Assembly (NCBI RefSeq): GCF_030127145.1
Contig: NZ_CP126158.1
Span: 2,046,001-2,110,000 of the forward strand
Source: Halobaculum halobium
GTDB lineage: Archaea > Halobacteriota > Halobacteria > Halobacteriales > Haloferacaceae
Length of the DNA: 64,000 bases
Direction: 5' to 3'
Positions within the stretch are counted from its first letter, which is position 1. Each line of letters starts with the position of its first letter. Below the pieces are notes generated by a model. That model made no database searches. It had not been told where the DNA came from and saw only the letters and a program-made list of their open reading frames with translations. Below are positions 1 to 9,784 of this stretch, one piece after another. The position numbers and the translations under genes were made by a program.

Positions 1-1273
1 TGGGTTCTACAGGGGTGACGCTGTCCGAATACTCACGTACTCAGGAGTGCCAATGAATGGAACGTGGCACTATGGGGCGGTCCCGGGGGCACGAGAAACA
101 AGTCCGGAATTAGTTGACTCCAAGACACAAGTCAACCGTGACCACTGTGAAGCAATGGTGATCCGATACAACAATGGGAGCACGACGGTTGACGGATGTT
201 GATCTGGTTGACAGTTTGGTGAAACCCGATGAATTTCCGGAGCTGATTTTTAATAATGTGCCGTCGGATTTCAATTTAGAACAGATAGCTATTTTCGTTT
301 CTTCACACAGTATTCGCGTGCGAATTCCCCAGCTTCAGCTCATTGGCCATCTGCAGTAGTGAGAACACCCGATTTGACCCAATTGTCGTTCACAATTTAT
401 GGGTCTCAGTAGTTATTATGACAGACCGTATTGTTCTGACCTGATATTCAGATCATATTTCAGATGATCATCCAGAAAGTCTAAGCTGGATCCATCTGAT
501 GGACCGTCAGAACTCACTTGTCGCTATTTCTTCTCAGACACGGCGCCTCCGTCAGGCCGTTTGTGTGATGACTCCGACGAGGACCGGTCAGATTTGAGGG
601 CGACACATCGCCGTCGAGGATTGATACAGCCAGCAATAAGAGAACAACTTGCTACAAAGTTTGATCCTACGCAACTTGTGCATGACTCCGTCACCTGGCG
701 TGAGCTAAATGCAGTTGTCGTCATCTGTGTCGGTAAAGTCAGCGAGCGTTCTATGTTTCCAAGACTTCTATAGAGTCTCTGGGTTTATCCACTTAAAGCC
801 AATAACATTGATAAAATATCCGTCTCTTTCATTGACCAAGGTTGGCTGCGTCGTTTCCTCTGATGGTATTCGCCAAGACTACAGATTTGCCCGTCGCAGC
901 GTGGACGCGGGCGCAATACAACGTATTTTCCCCACAGTAGACCTGGTAGAATCGCCAAAAAGTACCAATATCTGTTTTCTAGGTGCATCCCGTCTTCAGG
1001 CGTTTCGTTTATCAAAAATTCGTAGTATTAACACCGTCCAGCTGAATAGCAGTCAACAGTTTCATCCCGATGGATGACGTGGCCAGGTGTGTTGTTATCT
1101 CTGTTACCGCTGAGATAGTGATTCAAGAAGCAGTTGTACCCCGTTGTTACGAATAGATCATCGTCGAGATCGTTTCCCTAGTTGACTCTCGTCTGACCGT
1201 AGTTGTGCGTTTTTTGCCGGATTGCTGGTTCTGGCTTTGACCGTGGCCTTGCTGTACTGAACGCAGGTCCTAA
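1..1273. other. Gene-poor stretch, no intact gene recognised
   Basis: All open frames here are short, lie on both strands, lack haloarchaeal acidic bias and resemble no family I know. GC is visibly lower than in the right half of the window. Near 1207-1257 one plus-strand frame gives a short hydrophobic segment (AFFAGLLVLALTVALLY) ending in a stop. It could be the membrane anchor of the decayed gene that follows, but it lies in a different frame. I see no RNA gene or clear repeat. Confidence 0.5.
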
Positions 1274-1678
1274 GTTTCAGGCGTTCAATCCCTCGATAGC
1301 AACCTAAAGAACGGTGTAAAGGTCGTCGCAACCCAGGGTGTGAATCTCTCAGACTGTGGGCCCGCGAGAATCTCTCCGCTTTTTGTAGACGACGTAGTCA
1401 ATCGCTTCACTTACGCTAAAGAGACTCTCTGGAGTTGTTGGTGTCTTTGATTGGGACTATCTATGATCTTATTGACAGCGGTGATGTCATAGGTATATGA
1501 CCCGGCGGAGACAACCATTGACCAGTGTCCGAATAAGCACTTCCACAAGCTCGATGGGATGGACATGGAGTGGGCTCCAAGTCGGGATGAAAGGCCCGCA
1601 GATTCGGTACGTACAGAGGTCGATGTTCGGCAACAAGCCACACGCCACATAAATCTTCCACGCCATTTTGGTGATTGA
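1274..1678 (+). pseudogene. Decayed protein-coding gene, two frameshifts, family unknown
   Basis: Three consecutive plus-strand frames join into one plausible protein. Segment A (1274-1450) includes VATQGVNLSDCGPARISPLF and FVDDVVNRFTYAKETLW. Segment B (about 1432-1500) reads ELLVSLIGTIYDLIDSGDVI. Segment C (about 1493-1678) starts YDPAETTIDQCPNKHFHKLD and ends RHINLPRHFGD before a stop. The frames shift near 1430 and again near 1496. The residue composition is protein-like (DD, ID, DP, ETT patterns) and there is no overlap between the segments, as expected for a gene broken by small indels. I do not recognise the family. It precedes the arylsulfotransferase-like gene and may once have belonged to the same surface-glycan locus. 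Confidence 0.5.
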
Positions 1679-1741
1679 TCGCTGGCCCATTGAATGAGAG
1701 TTCCAAACTGATTTTAGCAACGGAAGGATCTACCAATTATC

Positions 1742-3088
1742 GTGGTCTCCGCACGGACAATTCGAACGATATTTGCACTGCTCCTTCTCGTCTCGGTTGG
1801 GCTGGTTGGTTCCGAGTATGTATTCGCCCAAAGAGACACCCTTGAAGAGCGATCTTCACTCCAGGGAAGTCCGTCTGAGTCGGTTGTACTGATCGAAACG
1901 AACTCCTCCTATAAGCCGAACAACTTGACCGTCGTAACGAGTGTGGCAGGAGCGATTTCTTCGGCGCAAGAACGTGGTGCACTATTTGTTGTGACGCCGA
2001 ACGGAACTGTCGTCCATCAGGAGTCCCGGTACAACATCTATGATGATGTCGATCCTAGTCCATACGGCCGGTACAGCGTTTCATACGTTGCTGCGGAAAT
2101 ACTGACTGGTGAGGACTGTGCTGGGTTCAACTCATCGCCGTGCACTCGGAATTTCATCGAGTACCTGAACTTTTCGACGGGAGAACGGGAGCGTCTCTAC
2201 ACTGAGAAGACGGCTGGTGTGGCGAACACGCGCTGGCACGATGCAGATCGGATCAATGAGACTCACTTCGCTATCGCCGATATCTCACAGGATAGGCTCA
2301 TCGTTGTCGATATCACGAGTGATGAAACTGTGTGGGAATGGCGGATGGACTCCGCATTTGATCCAGCTACTTCTGGTGGCGATAGCGATGACTGGGCTCA
2401 TCTGAATGACGTGGAGATTCTTGAGGATGGGACGTATATGCTCAGCCCCCGAAACCACGACCAAGTGATATTCGTTCGTCCGGGCGAAGGGCTCGTCCGC
2501 GATCGAACGCTGGGTGCTGACGAGGAGTACGACATCCTCTACGAGCAGCATAATCCGGATTACCTCACCGGCGACGGGCAAACACGTAGCGTCCTGGTCG
2601 CGGATTCACAGAATAATCGAATCATCGAATACGAACGCCGGAACGGCAGCTGGGTAGAGACATGGACGTGGCGTGATGACGGTCTCCGGTGGCCACGAGA
2701 CGCTGATCGGCTTCCCAATGGAAACACGCTCGTCGGTGACACTGGAGGAGACCGAATTATAGAGGTGACCCCCTCTGGAGAGGTAGTCTGGGGAGTTCGA
2801 GTTGACGGGAACTACGAAGCCGAACGACTTGGAACAGGTGACGAAAGTGAAACTGGTCTCCCTATGAGCGAGATCCGTGGGGAATCCGATAACGAGGCTG
2901 ACAACGTGAATGGGGCATTCTTCTCACCACACATTCGACTATTGATTAATGGGTTGCTGTTCATCATCCCGCCATGGGTGGGTGCACAAACTGTGGTCGG
3001 CGTCGTACTCGGGGCTGTGGCGATATTCGGAGAAGTAATCTTTGAACTTAAGCGTCAACTACAGGTTCGGAGGGGAATGGGCTTGTGA
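1742..3088 (+). CDS. Arylsulfotransferase (ASST)-like membrane beta-propeller protein
   Basis: A 448-aa protein starting at GTG. Residues about 8-30 form a signal or membrane anchor, and two hydrophobic segments near the C terminus (after residue 395) are followed by positively charged residues. The central part has repeated beta-propeller blades with the sequences RWHDADRI, WAHLNDVEILEDGTYMLSPR and RWPRDADRLPNGNTLVGDTG. These HxD/N-containing blade motifs are typical of the arylsulfotransferase (ASST) family of haloarchaea and bacteria. Bacterial ASSTs move sulfate between phenolic compounds; the archaeal substrates are not known. The extracellular domain and nearby glycan genes suggest a role in surface sulfation or as a binding propeller. 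The family call is firm, the reaction is inference. Confidence 0.72.
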   Translation: MVSARTIRTIFALLLLVSVGLVGSEYVFAQRDTLEERSSLQGSPSESVVLIETNSSYKPNNLTVVTSVAGAISSAQERGALFVVTPNGTVVHQESRYNIYDDVDPSPYGRYSVSYVAAEILTGEDCAGFNSSPCTRNFIEYLNFSTGERERLYTEKTAGVANTRWHDADRINETHFAIADISQDRLIVVDITSDETVWEWRMDSAFDPATSGGDSDDWAHLNDVEILEDGTYMLSPRNHDQVIFVRPGEGLVRDRTLGADEEYDILYEQHNPDYLTGDGQTRSVLVADSQNNRIIEYERRNGSWVETWTWRDDGLRWPRDADRLPNGNTLVGDTGGDRIIEVTPSGEVVWGVRVDGNYEAERLGTGDESETGLPMSEIRGESDNEADNVNGAFFSPHIRLLINGLLFIIPPWVGAQTVVGVVLGAVAIFGEVIFELKRQLQVRRGMGL

Positions 3089-3118
3089 GGTGGGTAGTGA
3101 ATTATACGATTTTGGAGT

Positions 3119-3889
3119 TTAATTTATGATCTCCAAAGTTGCGCTGTGTACGAACCCCCGTTCTGAGTGATCTCCCCTATCATGGAGCTTCATCATGACG
3201 GCAACTTTTCCTTTTGATGGGAAATTTTGCCCATTCTCTTTGGACAGATCTGCTTGCAATTCCCCGTCAACATATCCTCGGACTTCACCCGTAGATGAAC
3301 GGAGTTCAAGCCTTAGTTCGCGTTTCTCAGAATGATCAATGGGCGCGGATTTGAATTTATCCCAACTAAACATTGGGTTACCTACATCATCTCGCCAATG
3401 CGATAAGATTTGATCCTTTCTGGCGAAGAATCCATCTCCAGAGCTATCATCTTTCAATTCTGTATTTTCGACCCCCATCCCACCTCCGGCGTCAATTAGT
3501 ACCCACGGCCTGTGTCCAGCAGAATCTTGAGATATAATAAAGAACTCCCAAGCACCGCCCATTTGCGGTTGTGAAGCACTCTCAACCACAGTGAATCGGA
3601 CATCTGGATTCTTGTCTAAATCGATCACATTTTCTTCCATTTCTAAGTATGCTTGCTCATCTGTCTTTGAGTTTTTAAATTCAACGAATCCCTCAGAGGG
3701 ATGGGGAGTAATTTTAGAACCATCTCCCAACCGGGGGTTCCAGCTAAATTCACTCTCTGATGGGTCTGTCCATGTGAAATCATCGTGGTACTCCATTACA
3801 CTTGGGGAGCTTTGCCTACCACTAATACAACCGGAACCCAGGCCGAGCAGGCCAGTACAGGTGGAAGACAAAAATTGACGGCGATTCAT
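3119..3889 (-). CDS. Tat-exported lipoprotein with probable jelly-roll (LamG-like) domain
   Basis: A 256-aa protein with an N-terminal MNRRQFL twin-arginine-type signal and the lipobox GLGSGC around residue 16-21, so it is expected to be exported folded and lipid-anchored outside the cell. The mature part has alternating beta-strand patterns ending in a VDGELQADL/GKVAVMMKL/ATLEI series, as in concanavalin/LamG or 3-keto-disaccharide-hydrolase-like jelly-rolls, which often bind carbohydrate. No catalytic motif is evident. It is convergent with the ASST-like gene (30-bp gap) and has lower GC and more Lys than most genes here, suggesting acquisition. Fold assignment is tentative; export is well supported. 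Confidence 0.6.
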   Translation of the reverse strand: MNRRQFLSSTCTGLLGLGSGCISGRQSSPSVMEYHDDFTWTDPSESEFSWNPRLGDGSKITPHPSEGFVEFKNSKTDEQAYLEMEENVIDLDKNPDVRFTVVESASQPQMGGAWEFFIISQDSAGHRPWVLIDAGGGMGVENTELKDDSSGDGFFARKDQILSHWRDDVGNPMFSWDKFKSAPIDHSEKRELRLELRSSTGEVRGYVDGELQADLSKENGQNFPSKGKVAVMMKLHDRGDHSERGFVHSATLEIIN

Positions 3890-3977
3890 TTAATGATAGA
3901 ATCTTCTTGATTAGGTATAAAAACTCTGGGTGATGATTGGTCTGATAGCATTCGGAAGGGTCGGATTCCATACCTGA

Positions 3978-4154
3978 TCTGTCGAGGATATTGTAGTTGG
4001 TTCCGAATTCCTCAAACCGACCGGCGTCATCGTCGGGGATGCGTTGATCTTCGGAGGTGTGATTCCGGGCCTGGCCAACATCTACAATCGCATGACTATG
4101 TTCTTAATCATGAGGAATTGGAACAAAAATGTAGAAACCACAGTAAAAGACTAA
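3978..4154 (+). pseudogene. C-terminal relic of an unidentified gene
   Basis: An open frame of 58 codons that follows a stop and has no start codon. It includes EFLKPTGVIVGDALIFGGVI and GLANIYNRMTMFLIM and ends at TAA. The composition is protein-like and partly membrane-like. It probably is the tail of a deleted gene of the glycan locus. I cannot name the family. Confidence 0.35.
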
Positions 4155-4242
4155 TGTCAAATAAAAACAACATGGAAAGTTAACTCAGAATATGCCCTAT
4201 CGAGAAGTTAAATTCTCAGTTATCAAACTAATTTGTATAATA

Positions 4243-4265
4243 TCGCATAAAATATTAATAAACTG
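4243..4265 (+). promoter_or_regulatory. Probable promoter of the 4.3-9.8 kb glycan operon
   Basis: The intergenic stretch 4155-4302 is strongly AT-rich, and AAAATATTAATAA at about 4250-4262 resembles a haloarchaeal TATA box with A-rich BRE. The GTG start of the O-antigen ligase-like gene lies about 40 bases further on, which leaves a short leader. It is the only good promoter candidate before four co-directional genes. Confidence 0.45.
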
Positions 4266-4302
4266 AGTAATCCTCGGTTAGCGACTGTCGGCAGTTTCAT
4301 GT

Positions 4303-5616
4303 GTGACCAGTGGTTCGTTCCGACAACGAGTGACCTCGGAAGCATCTTCTGAATCTACTGCTGAATCCGATCCAGCATTCAATTGTCTTTCCACCAACAG
4401 CATTCGCAGGATTCGACTTCAAAAGTTAGCAGTGGTAGTGCTAATTACGTTCCTCTTGGCGTTACCAGTCGAGGGCCTAACGACATTCTCGGTTGGACGG
4501 CTCTCGTTTGCGGATCTAGCGCTTCTGATAACGGCTGCTATCGTCGGTTTAGCTGCGCTCACCGACGGACCACTAGTCATCCCACGACCGCTCGTTGGTG
4601 ACATCGTCATTTTTGGTGTATTCGTTGGACTCGCTGTTGTTGCTACCTTCGTCTCCGGGAGCGCTGATGCGTTAGCCGTGCTCAAACTGTATACTAAATT
4701 TTTCTTGACGTATGCGCTGGTCGCATACATAATCGCAATGTTGCCGGCGACCCGCGCGATCGTTGCCGCGGTTGTCGGAGCTGCTGTACTTGCTGCAGGC
4801 GTGGCTGTCACCCAAAGCGTAACCGGCGTCCCGGCAGGCATTGGTCGACTCCTCCCGGGACGGTCTGTTGCGGGCTTTAACCTACCGTTTGACCGGAGTG
4901 CTGGCCCATACGGTACGTATGGACGGTACGGAATGCTGGTGAATACGGGATTGGCGGTCGCACTCGTAGCAGCGGGTCGGTCAAATCAACGCCGCTGGTT
5001 CGCCGCGAGTGCCATCGGTGTTCTACTGGTTGGCGTCCTCGTTTCGCAGTCCCGGGCAACTTGGATGGCAGCGGGCGTCGTCATTGGACTGATCGCTTTT
5101 CGACGAATCACTGAACGCTACTCACTGGCGGATCTAGTCGCTGTCGTGATAGTGACAGCGCTGCTGACTGGACCGCTCGCAGTGCTCCTGGCTCGTTTTC
5201 TCGTTGCTATTGAGCCTGCCACGGTTTTTGAGCGCATCCGCGTCTACCGATTTGCTCTTGTCGTAATCGCCGACAACCTGGTTTTAGGCGTCGGATTCGA
5301 CGGATTCCGTCCACTCGCAACCCCAGTTGGTATTGACGTTGCTGTCCACAACCTATTCCTTGAGATTGCTGTCACAACGGGGCTGACTGGATTGGCTTTG
5401 TTCCTCGCCCTCTTCTGCCGGGTTGCTCGACGAGGAACCCAGTTGTTGAAAAATGGAGACAATATACTAGCATCGGCTGCACCTTTCGCGCTTGCAGCAG
5501 TCATTCTTGAGGCACAATTTTTCCGTGGAGTGTATTCATATGAACTTTGGATCGTGTTCGCTGTCGCCAGCGGTATGTTCCTGCGGCAGACAGATCATAA
5601 TGACCAAAATGTCTAA
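4303..5616 (+). CDS. O-antigen ligase/polymerase-like polytopic membrane protein
   Basis: A 437-aa protein starting at GTG. After a roughly 40-residue soluble N terminus come about ten to eleven hydrophobic helices. The motif QSRATWMA in the middle and HNLFLEIAVTTGLTGL near residue 345 are typical of the Wzy/WaaL O-antigen ligase superfamily (Wzy_C domain), in which a long extracytoplasmic loop carries Arg residues that bind the lipid-linked glycan. By family, it would polymerise or transfer lipid-linked oligosaccharides outside the membrane. It overlaps the next gene by 17 bp and starts an operon with GT39, GT4 and flippase genes, an arrangement like bacterial Wzx/Wzy clusters. Confidence 0.75.
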   Translation: MTSGSFRQRVTSEASSESTAESDPAFNCLSTNSIRRIRLQKLAVVVLITFLLALPVEGLTTFSVGRLSFADLALLITAAIVGLAALTDGPLVIPRPLVGDIVIFGVFVGLAVVATFVSGSADALAVLKLYTKFFLTYALVAYIIAMLPATRAIVAAVVGAAVLAAGVAVTQSVTGVPAGIGRLLPGRSVAGFNLPFDRSAGPYGTYGRYGMLVNTGLAVALVAAGRSNQRRWFAASAIGVLLVGVLVSQSRATWMAAGVVIGLIAFRRITERYSLADLVAVVIVTALLTGPLAVLLARFLVAIEPATVFERIRVYRFALVVIADNLVLGVGFDGFRPLATPVGIDVAVHNLFLEIAVTTGLTGLALFLALFCRVARRGTQLLKNGDNILASAAPFALAAVILEAQFFRGVYSYELWIVFAVASGMFLRQTDHNDQNV

Positions 5617-7138
5617 CGCTCGCTTACGGTCTCTCACTGAAACGCTCTCTCATATTCAGAGGTCGTTGACAGATCGTTTGCCAATTACAGGTGGCGTCGA
5701 ATTCCTAATATTGGTACTCTTGACATTTACAATCCTGGCTCATATTAATCTCTTCACAATCCGGGTGCCACGTGACGCAGGTGCTTTCCTTACAATTGCC
5801 GATGGTATACTTGAGGGTCAATTACCGTACCGCGAGTACGTAGACCATAAGCCACCGGGCATTTATTATACGCTAGCGGCTGTACTGGTTATTGACCGGT
5901 CGGTCGAGACAGCTCGGACATTATTACTAGTGACTAACGTCGCGACGTCAGCGTTGCTGGTGACCGTCGCACGCAATTGCTGGTCGCGCGACGTTGGTTT
6001 GCTTGCAGCGTTGCTCTACCTTGCGGCGCTTCCGCTATACCAAGGTGTATTTCTCCTCACTGAACCGTTTCTCGCGCTCGCGTTAGTCGCTACGGTGGTT
6101 ATGCTCAGCCGGTATGTCGAACACCGCGATCTAAAGTTTGCAGCTGCCGCTGGATTCGCAATAGGTGCTGCACTGTTGTTCAAACAAGTCGCTCTTGCTG
6201 GACTTCCAATCTTCGCCGTTGCCATCGTCATACTCCCAGCAGTCCACGACAATAGATTGGCTCTTCCTATCTCCTATCACTATTTACGTCCATTAGTACC
6301 GCTAGCAATCGGTTTCGCAGTTCCGCTACTGATAACTTCTGGATACTTTATTGCAAATGATTCGATAGGTGAACTATTATTTTGGACTACTACTGCAAAT
6401 GTAGGTTACGGGATCATGTCTCCAACTCGAACTCTCAAGTTGATAATCGAACGGGTTGGTCTCGCGACGGAGTTGTGGTTGATTGCTGCAATTAGTACTG
6501 GCCTACTCCTCACTGTCGCTAAGCGTGAGTGGGCAGTTTGGGGAGCTGTGTTTACGGCGCTACTGGTAGCGACAGCTGTTCCTCTGATTGTCCATCAGTT
6601 CCACCACTATTTCATCACTATGCTCCCTTTCGTAGTATTGCTCACGGCCGGGGGAATTTTTGTCGCAGGCGAATGGCTCGCCGAGCGATTTGAGTTGTCG
6701 AGTGTGGTTACCCGGCGTGGATTAATTATTGGAGTACTCGTAATAACATCGCCAATCATCGGGCCCACAGCCATCAATACTGTGACGGTTCCCGGTGGCG
6801 ATGGTACGCTGGCCGATCAACGTGTCCTTGCAGATCGTATCGCCATGGAGACTGACCCGAATGAACCTATCGTTTTACTTTCGGCAGAACCGCAATTCTA
6901 CTTCTTAGCTGACCGTCGTCCGATGGGGCGAAACGTCTACTACTTACCGATCAACCGAGGAATTTCGTACACCGATGCCGGTCTCGCACGACGAATCGCA
7001 TCTACTCGGCCACCTGTGGTTATCATTCGCGATTGCCGGACACTCTCTCGGAGTTGTATGGTTGTCCGCGACCAGTATCTGGGACCAGATGATTATCACC
7101 GCGGACTCCGATATTGGCGCGACTCCGAGAGCCCTTAA
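5600..7138 (+). CDS. GT39/ArnT-like membrane glycosyltransferase
   Basis: About 512 aa, with multiple membrane helices. I chose the ATG at 5600 (MTKMSN...), because the longer frame lies inside the upstream gene; the ATG at 5609 is also possible. The first extracytoplasmic loop has the sequence RVPRDAGAFLTIADGILEGQ followed by PYREYVDHKPPG. This acidic pattern before KPPG is typical of the PMT/ArnT (GT39, GT83) superfamily, which uses polyprenyl-phosphate sugars as donors on the outer side of the membrane. The C-terminal soluble part (from about residue 430) is short. It is coupled by overlap with the O-antigen ligase-like gene. The likely role is sugar transfer from dolichyl-phosphate to a surface glycan or protein. 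Confidence 0.75.
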   Translation: MTKMSNARLRSLTETLSHIQRSLTDRLPITGGVEFLILVLLTFTILAHINLFTIRVPRDAGAFLTIADGILEGQLPYREYVDHKPPGIYYTLAAVLVIDRSVETARTLLLVTNVATSALLVTVARNCWSRDVGLLAALLYLAALPLYQGVFLLTEPFLALALVATVVMLSRYVEHRDLKFAAAAGFAIGAALLFKQVALAGLPIFAVAIVILPAVHDNRLALPISYHYLRPLVPLAIGFAVPLLITSGYFIANDSIGELLFWTTTANVGYGIMSPTRTLKLIIERVGLATELWLIAAISTGLLLTVAKREWAVWGAVFTALLVATAVPLIVHQFHHYFITMLPFVVLLTAGGIFVAGEWLAERFELSSVVTRRGLIIGVLVITSPIIGPTAINTVTVPGGDGTLADQRVLADRIAMETDPNEPIVLLSAEPQFYFLADRRPMGRNVYYLPINRGISYTDAGLARRIASTRPPVVIIRDCRTLSRSCMVVRDQYLGPDDYHRGLRYWRDSESP

Positions 7139-7166
7139 TAAATGATTTTTTAAATGGTATTCCACA

Positions 7167-8264
7167 ATGTCGATCCGTAAAATGTCTTTGACCGATGGAC
7201 CGATCCGCGTGTTTGTCGTCGGCACCACCGACCGAACCTGCAAAATAACTAGTCCCCTCACCCAAGCCGACATTGATGTGAAACATCTCCAGTTCACTGG
7301 ATCAGAGTCACTCCTCCCGTTTTCCCGGCGCGTTGGTGCCTTCGATCCTGACATCATCATCACAGACTCCGTTGGCTGGGTCGGCGCAATCACATTCGCC
7401 GTAGCCGTTCGCCACCGCATACCGTATGCTGTCCGGGTTCGCGGTGACGCGCTAACTGAACACGGTATATGGCTACGAGAGCACGCCAGTGAGCGTTCTG
7501 CATTCCAGTTTCTGAAAGAGATAATCAAGACTGGATGCACTGTAGTCTCGCTGTCAGCTGCATCCTGTCGGTTGTTCGTCTCCGAATTTCTTCGCGATCG
7601 CAGCCTATGTCGGCTATTTAAACACGAACAAGACCCAGTCATTCCCACACCTACACCGCTTCCTGAGACAGAAACCGATACTTCAGATGGGAATGCCCTT
7701 GTAACCGGGATTGACAATGGAGGAGTCATTCTTTCAGTTAGTAATTTTGTATTCCGCGAGAAGGCCGAAGGGCTGGCTGATGCCATCCCGGAAATCGTAG
7801 AGGTTCTTGACGCACATCCAGAATGGCAGCTCAGAATAGCGGGCGATGGGCGGCATCATGACTTGGTAGCTAATGCTGTCTCAGCTGCCGACACCGACGA
7901 TATCAATTTACTGGGTTATGTTGATGATCTCGCTACCGAGTACCGCAGTGCCGATGTGTTTGTTCACTTCTCGCGGCTTGACGCTTACCCCTCGACAGTA
8001 CTCGAAGCAGGTAGCTACGGCTTGCCGGTGGTCGTGAACGATTCGGGTGGAATGCCCGAGCAGGTAGCGGACGGCGAGACAGGTTATGTCGTTGATCTTG
8101 GCGAGCCGACGACAATCAAAGACTCTCTCAACAAATTGATTAATCACTCCGACCACCGCAGGTCGCTCGGACGAGCTCACCGCAGAATAGTCGCTGAACG
8201 TAACACCGACCGCGCCGTTGGCAAGCAGTTTCGGAAGGTGCTCAATCGACTCACAGGGCGATGA
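7167..8264 (+). CDS. GT4 family glycosyltransferase
   Basis: A 365-aa cytosolic protein of the GT-B fold. The C-terminal half has the GT4 donor-site sequences LRIAGDGRHH, YRSADVFVHFSRLDAYPS, TVLEAGSYGLPVVVNDSGG and the terminal PEQVADGETGYVVD, with the E of the EX7E motif in SRLDAYPSTVLEA. The N-terminal acceptor half is shorter than usual and begins directly with VFVVGTTDRT. An in-frame ATG at 7182 is an alternative start. It lies 28 bp after the GT39 gene and overlaps the flippase gene by 4 bp. It would add a sugar from a nucleotide donor to a lipid-linked precursor on the inner face. Confidence 0.85.
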   Translation: MSIRKMSLTDGPIRVFVVGTTDRTCKITSPLTQADIDVKHLQFTGSESLLPFSRRVGAFDPDIIITDSVGWVGAITFAVAVRHRIPYAVRVRGDALTEHGIWLREHASERSAFQFLKEIIKTGCTVVSLSAASCRLFVSEFLRDRSLCRLFKHEQDPVIPTPTPLPETETDTSDGNALVTGIDNGGVILSVSNFVFREKAEGLADAIPEIVEVLDAHPEWQLRIAGDGRHHDLVANAVSAADTDDINLLGYVDDLATEYRSADVFVHFSRLDAYPSTVLEAGSYGLPVVVNDSGGMPEQVADGETGYVVDLGEPTTIKDSLNKLINHSDHRRSLGRAHRRIVAERNTDRAVGKQFRKVLNRLTGR

Positions 8265-9784
8265 CAAACGAGGACGGTATACAAGCGTTATTCAGAGGAG
8301 GCAGCCTTCTACTCGTTGGTCTAGCCATTGAACTGAGCATATCCTTCGGTGTGAAAGTACTCTTGGCCCGCTATCTAGGCCGTGTCGACTTTGGCATTGT
8401 CTCCATCGGTATGACGCTGATGACTATCGTCGCTACTGTGGTTCTTGCTGGGTTGCACACTGGTGTCGGTCGTTATATCCCTCGATCCGATACCCCTCGA
8501 GAGCGAAACGGGGTTATTATATCTGCCCTACATATTGTCATTCCCCTGTCAGTAGTGGCGGCAGTCGTCCTCGCCGTGTTTTCAACTCCGTTGGCTGAAG
8601 CCCTACTCAACGATCAGAAGCTTAGGTGGGTAATCATCGCTTTTGCCGTTGGTGTACCATTCAATACTGTCGTAAGATTCGCTAATGGGACTATTCAAGG
8701 GAGTCAAGAGGTACTCCCCAGAGTCTATCTTCAGAACATTGGGATCCCCGGCGCCCGTTTTGTATTCCTCGGTATCGCGGTTCTGTTCGGGTTGGGTTTA
8801 TCGGGAGTTGTCGCTGCGACTGTCGGCGCATATGTAGCCCTTTCAGGATATGCGTTATGGGTTATTTCGCGTTCGCTTTCATCGATTCGAACAACCGGCT
8901 ATGACCCGGCCCACCGCGAGTTACTCAGTTTCTCCATACCTCTTCTGATCACTTCAGCGATGTTGTTGGTATTTTCTGAGATCGATACTCTCATGCTGGG
9001 ATACTTCGCGTCCTCTGGGACGGTTGGCGATTATAAAGTCGTCTATCCACTGGCGATGTTACTTTTGATTGTCCTCCGTTCGTTCCAGTTCCTATTTATG
9101 CCACAGATTTCTGAGCGGCACGCTGATGATGATCTTGCGGGTGCCGTCGAAGCGTATGCTTCCGTCACGAAGTGGGTGTTTGTCGCCACAGTTCCTGTGT
9201 TCCTTGTTCTTATCAGTGCTCCTAAACAAATTATCATATTGTTGTTTGGTGCCGAGTACACTGGCGGCACACTCGCGCTGATTGTTCTCTGTGTTGGTTT
9301 TGTCACTCACACAGCTGTCGGTCCTAACGGGACGACACTCACATCCATCGGCCGCACCCGGACTATAATGTATGACAATATTGTTGTCGCTGCTATTAAT
9401 GTGATATTGAACTTTTTGCTCATCCCTCGATATGGAATCCTTGGTGCTGCGATCGCCACCGCAGTTGCGTATGTCGGAATTAATATTCTCTATTCCGCAC
9501 AGCTTTTTCGTGCGCTCGGTATCCTACCCTTCCCTGGCTCAGCAATTCGTCTATACCTCTTTAGTCTCATTAGCGCAGCAGCCGTCCTTTGGACGTGGTT
9601 CATTGACGCCGCTACAGTCCGCTTGATCGTCGCCGCCGTCGCTTTGTTGCTGTTTCCCGTTGCGGTGGTACGGCTTGGCGGAATTAGCGTACGTGAAGTT
9701 GAGCTACTGGAACAGGTCGGTCAGCGGATCGGATTATCAGACGGGCGACTCACCGAGATACTTGACCGGTTTGTCGATGATTAA
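8261..9784 (+). CDS. Wzx-like oligosaccharide flippase
   Basis: A 507-aa protein with about 14 predicted membrane helices, the size and pattern of the MATE/MVF-superfamily polysaccharide exporters (RfbX/Wzx, and AglR-like proteins in Haloferax). The N terminus has the typical GLAIELSISFGVKVLLARYL and GRVDFGIVSIGMT segment. It would flip lipid-linked oligosaccharides to the outer face. ATGA overlap with the upstream GT4 gene gives translational coupling; its stop overlaps the convergent GT4 gene on the other strand by 4 bp. Confidence 0.85.
   Translation: MTNEDGIQALFRGGSLLLVGLAIELSISFGVKVLLARYLGRVDFGIVSIGMTLMTIVATVVLAGLHTGVGRYIPRSDTPRERNGVIISALHIVIPLSVVAAVVLAVFSTPLAEALLNDQKLRWVIIAFAVGVPFNTVVRFANGTIQGSQEVLPRVYLQNIGIPGARFVFLGIAVLFGLGLSGVVAATVGAYVALSGYALWVISRSLSSIRTTGYDPAHRELLSFSIPLLITSAMLLVFSEIDTLMLGYFASSGTVGDYKVVYPLAMLLLIVLRSFQFLFMPQISERHADDDLAGAVEAYASVTKWVFVATVPVFLVLISAPKQIIILLFGAEYTGGTLALIVLCVGFVTHTAVGPNGTTLTSIGRTRTIMYDNIVVAAINVILNFLLIPRYGILGAAIATAVAYVGINILYSAQLFRALGILPFPGSAIRLYLFSLISAAAVLWTWFIDAATVRLIVAAVALLLFPVAVVRLGGISVREVELLEQVGQRIGLSDGRLTEILDRFVDD

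Noticed and set aside
174-359. 61-codon plus-strand frame as a small gene
   Set aside because: No family, no promoter or acidic bias, and surrounded by decayed sequence. Could be real but not supported.
4202-4217. GAGAA-N6-TTCTC hairpin as operator or terminator
   Set aside because: Only five pairs, AT-rich, no T run, no second copy.
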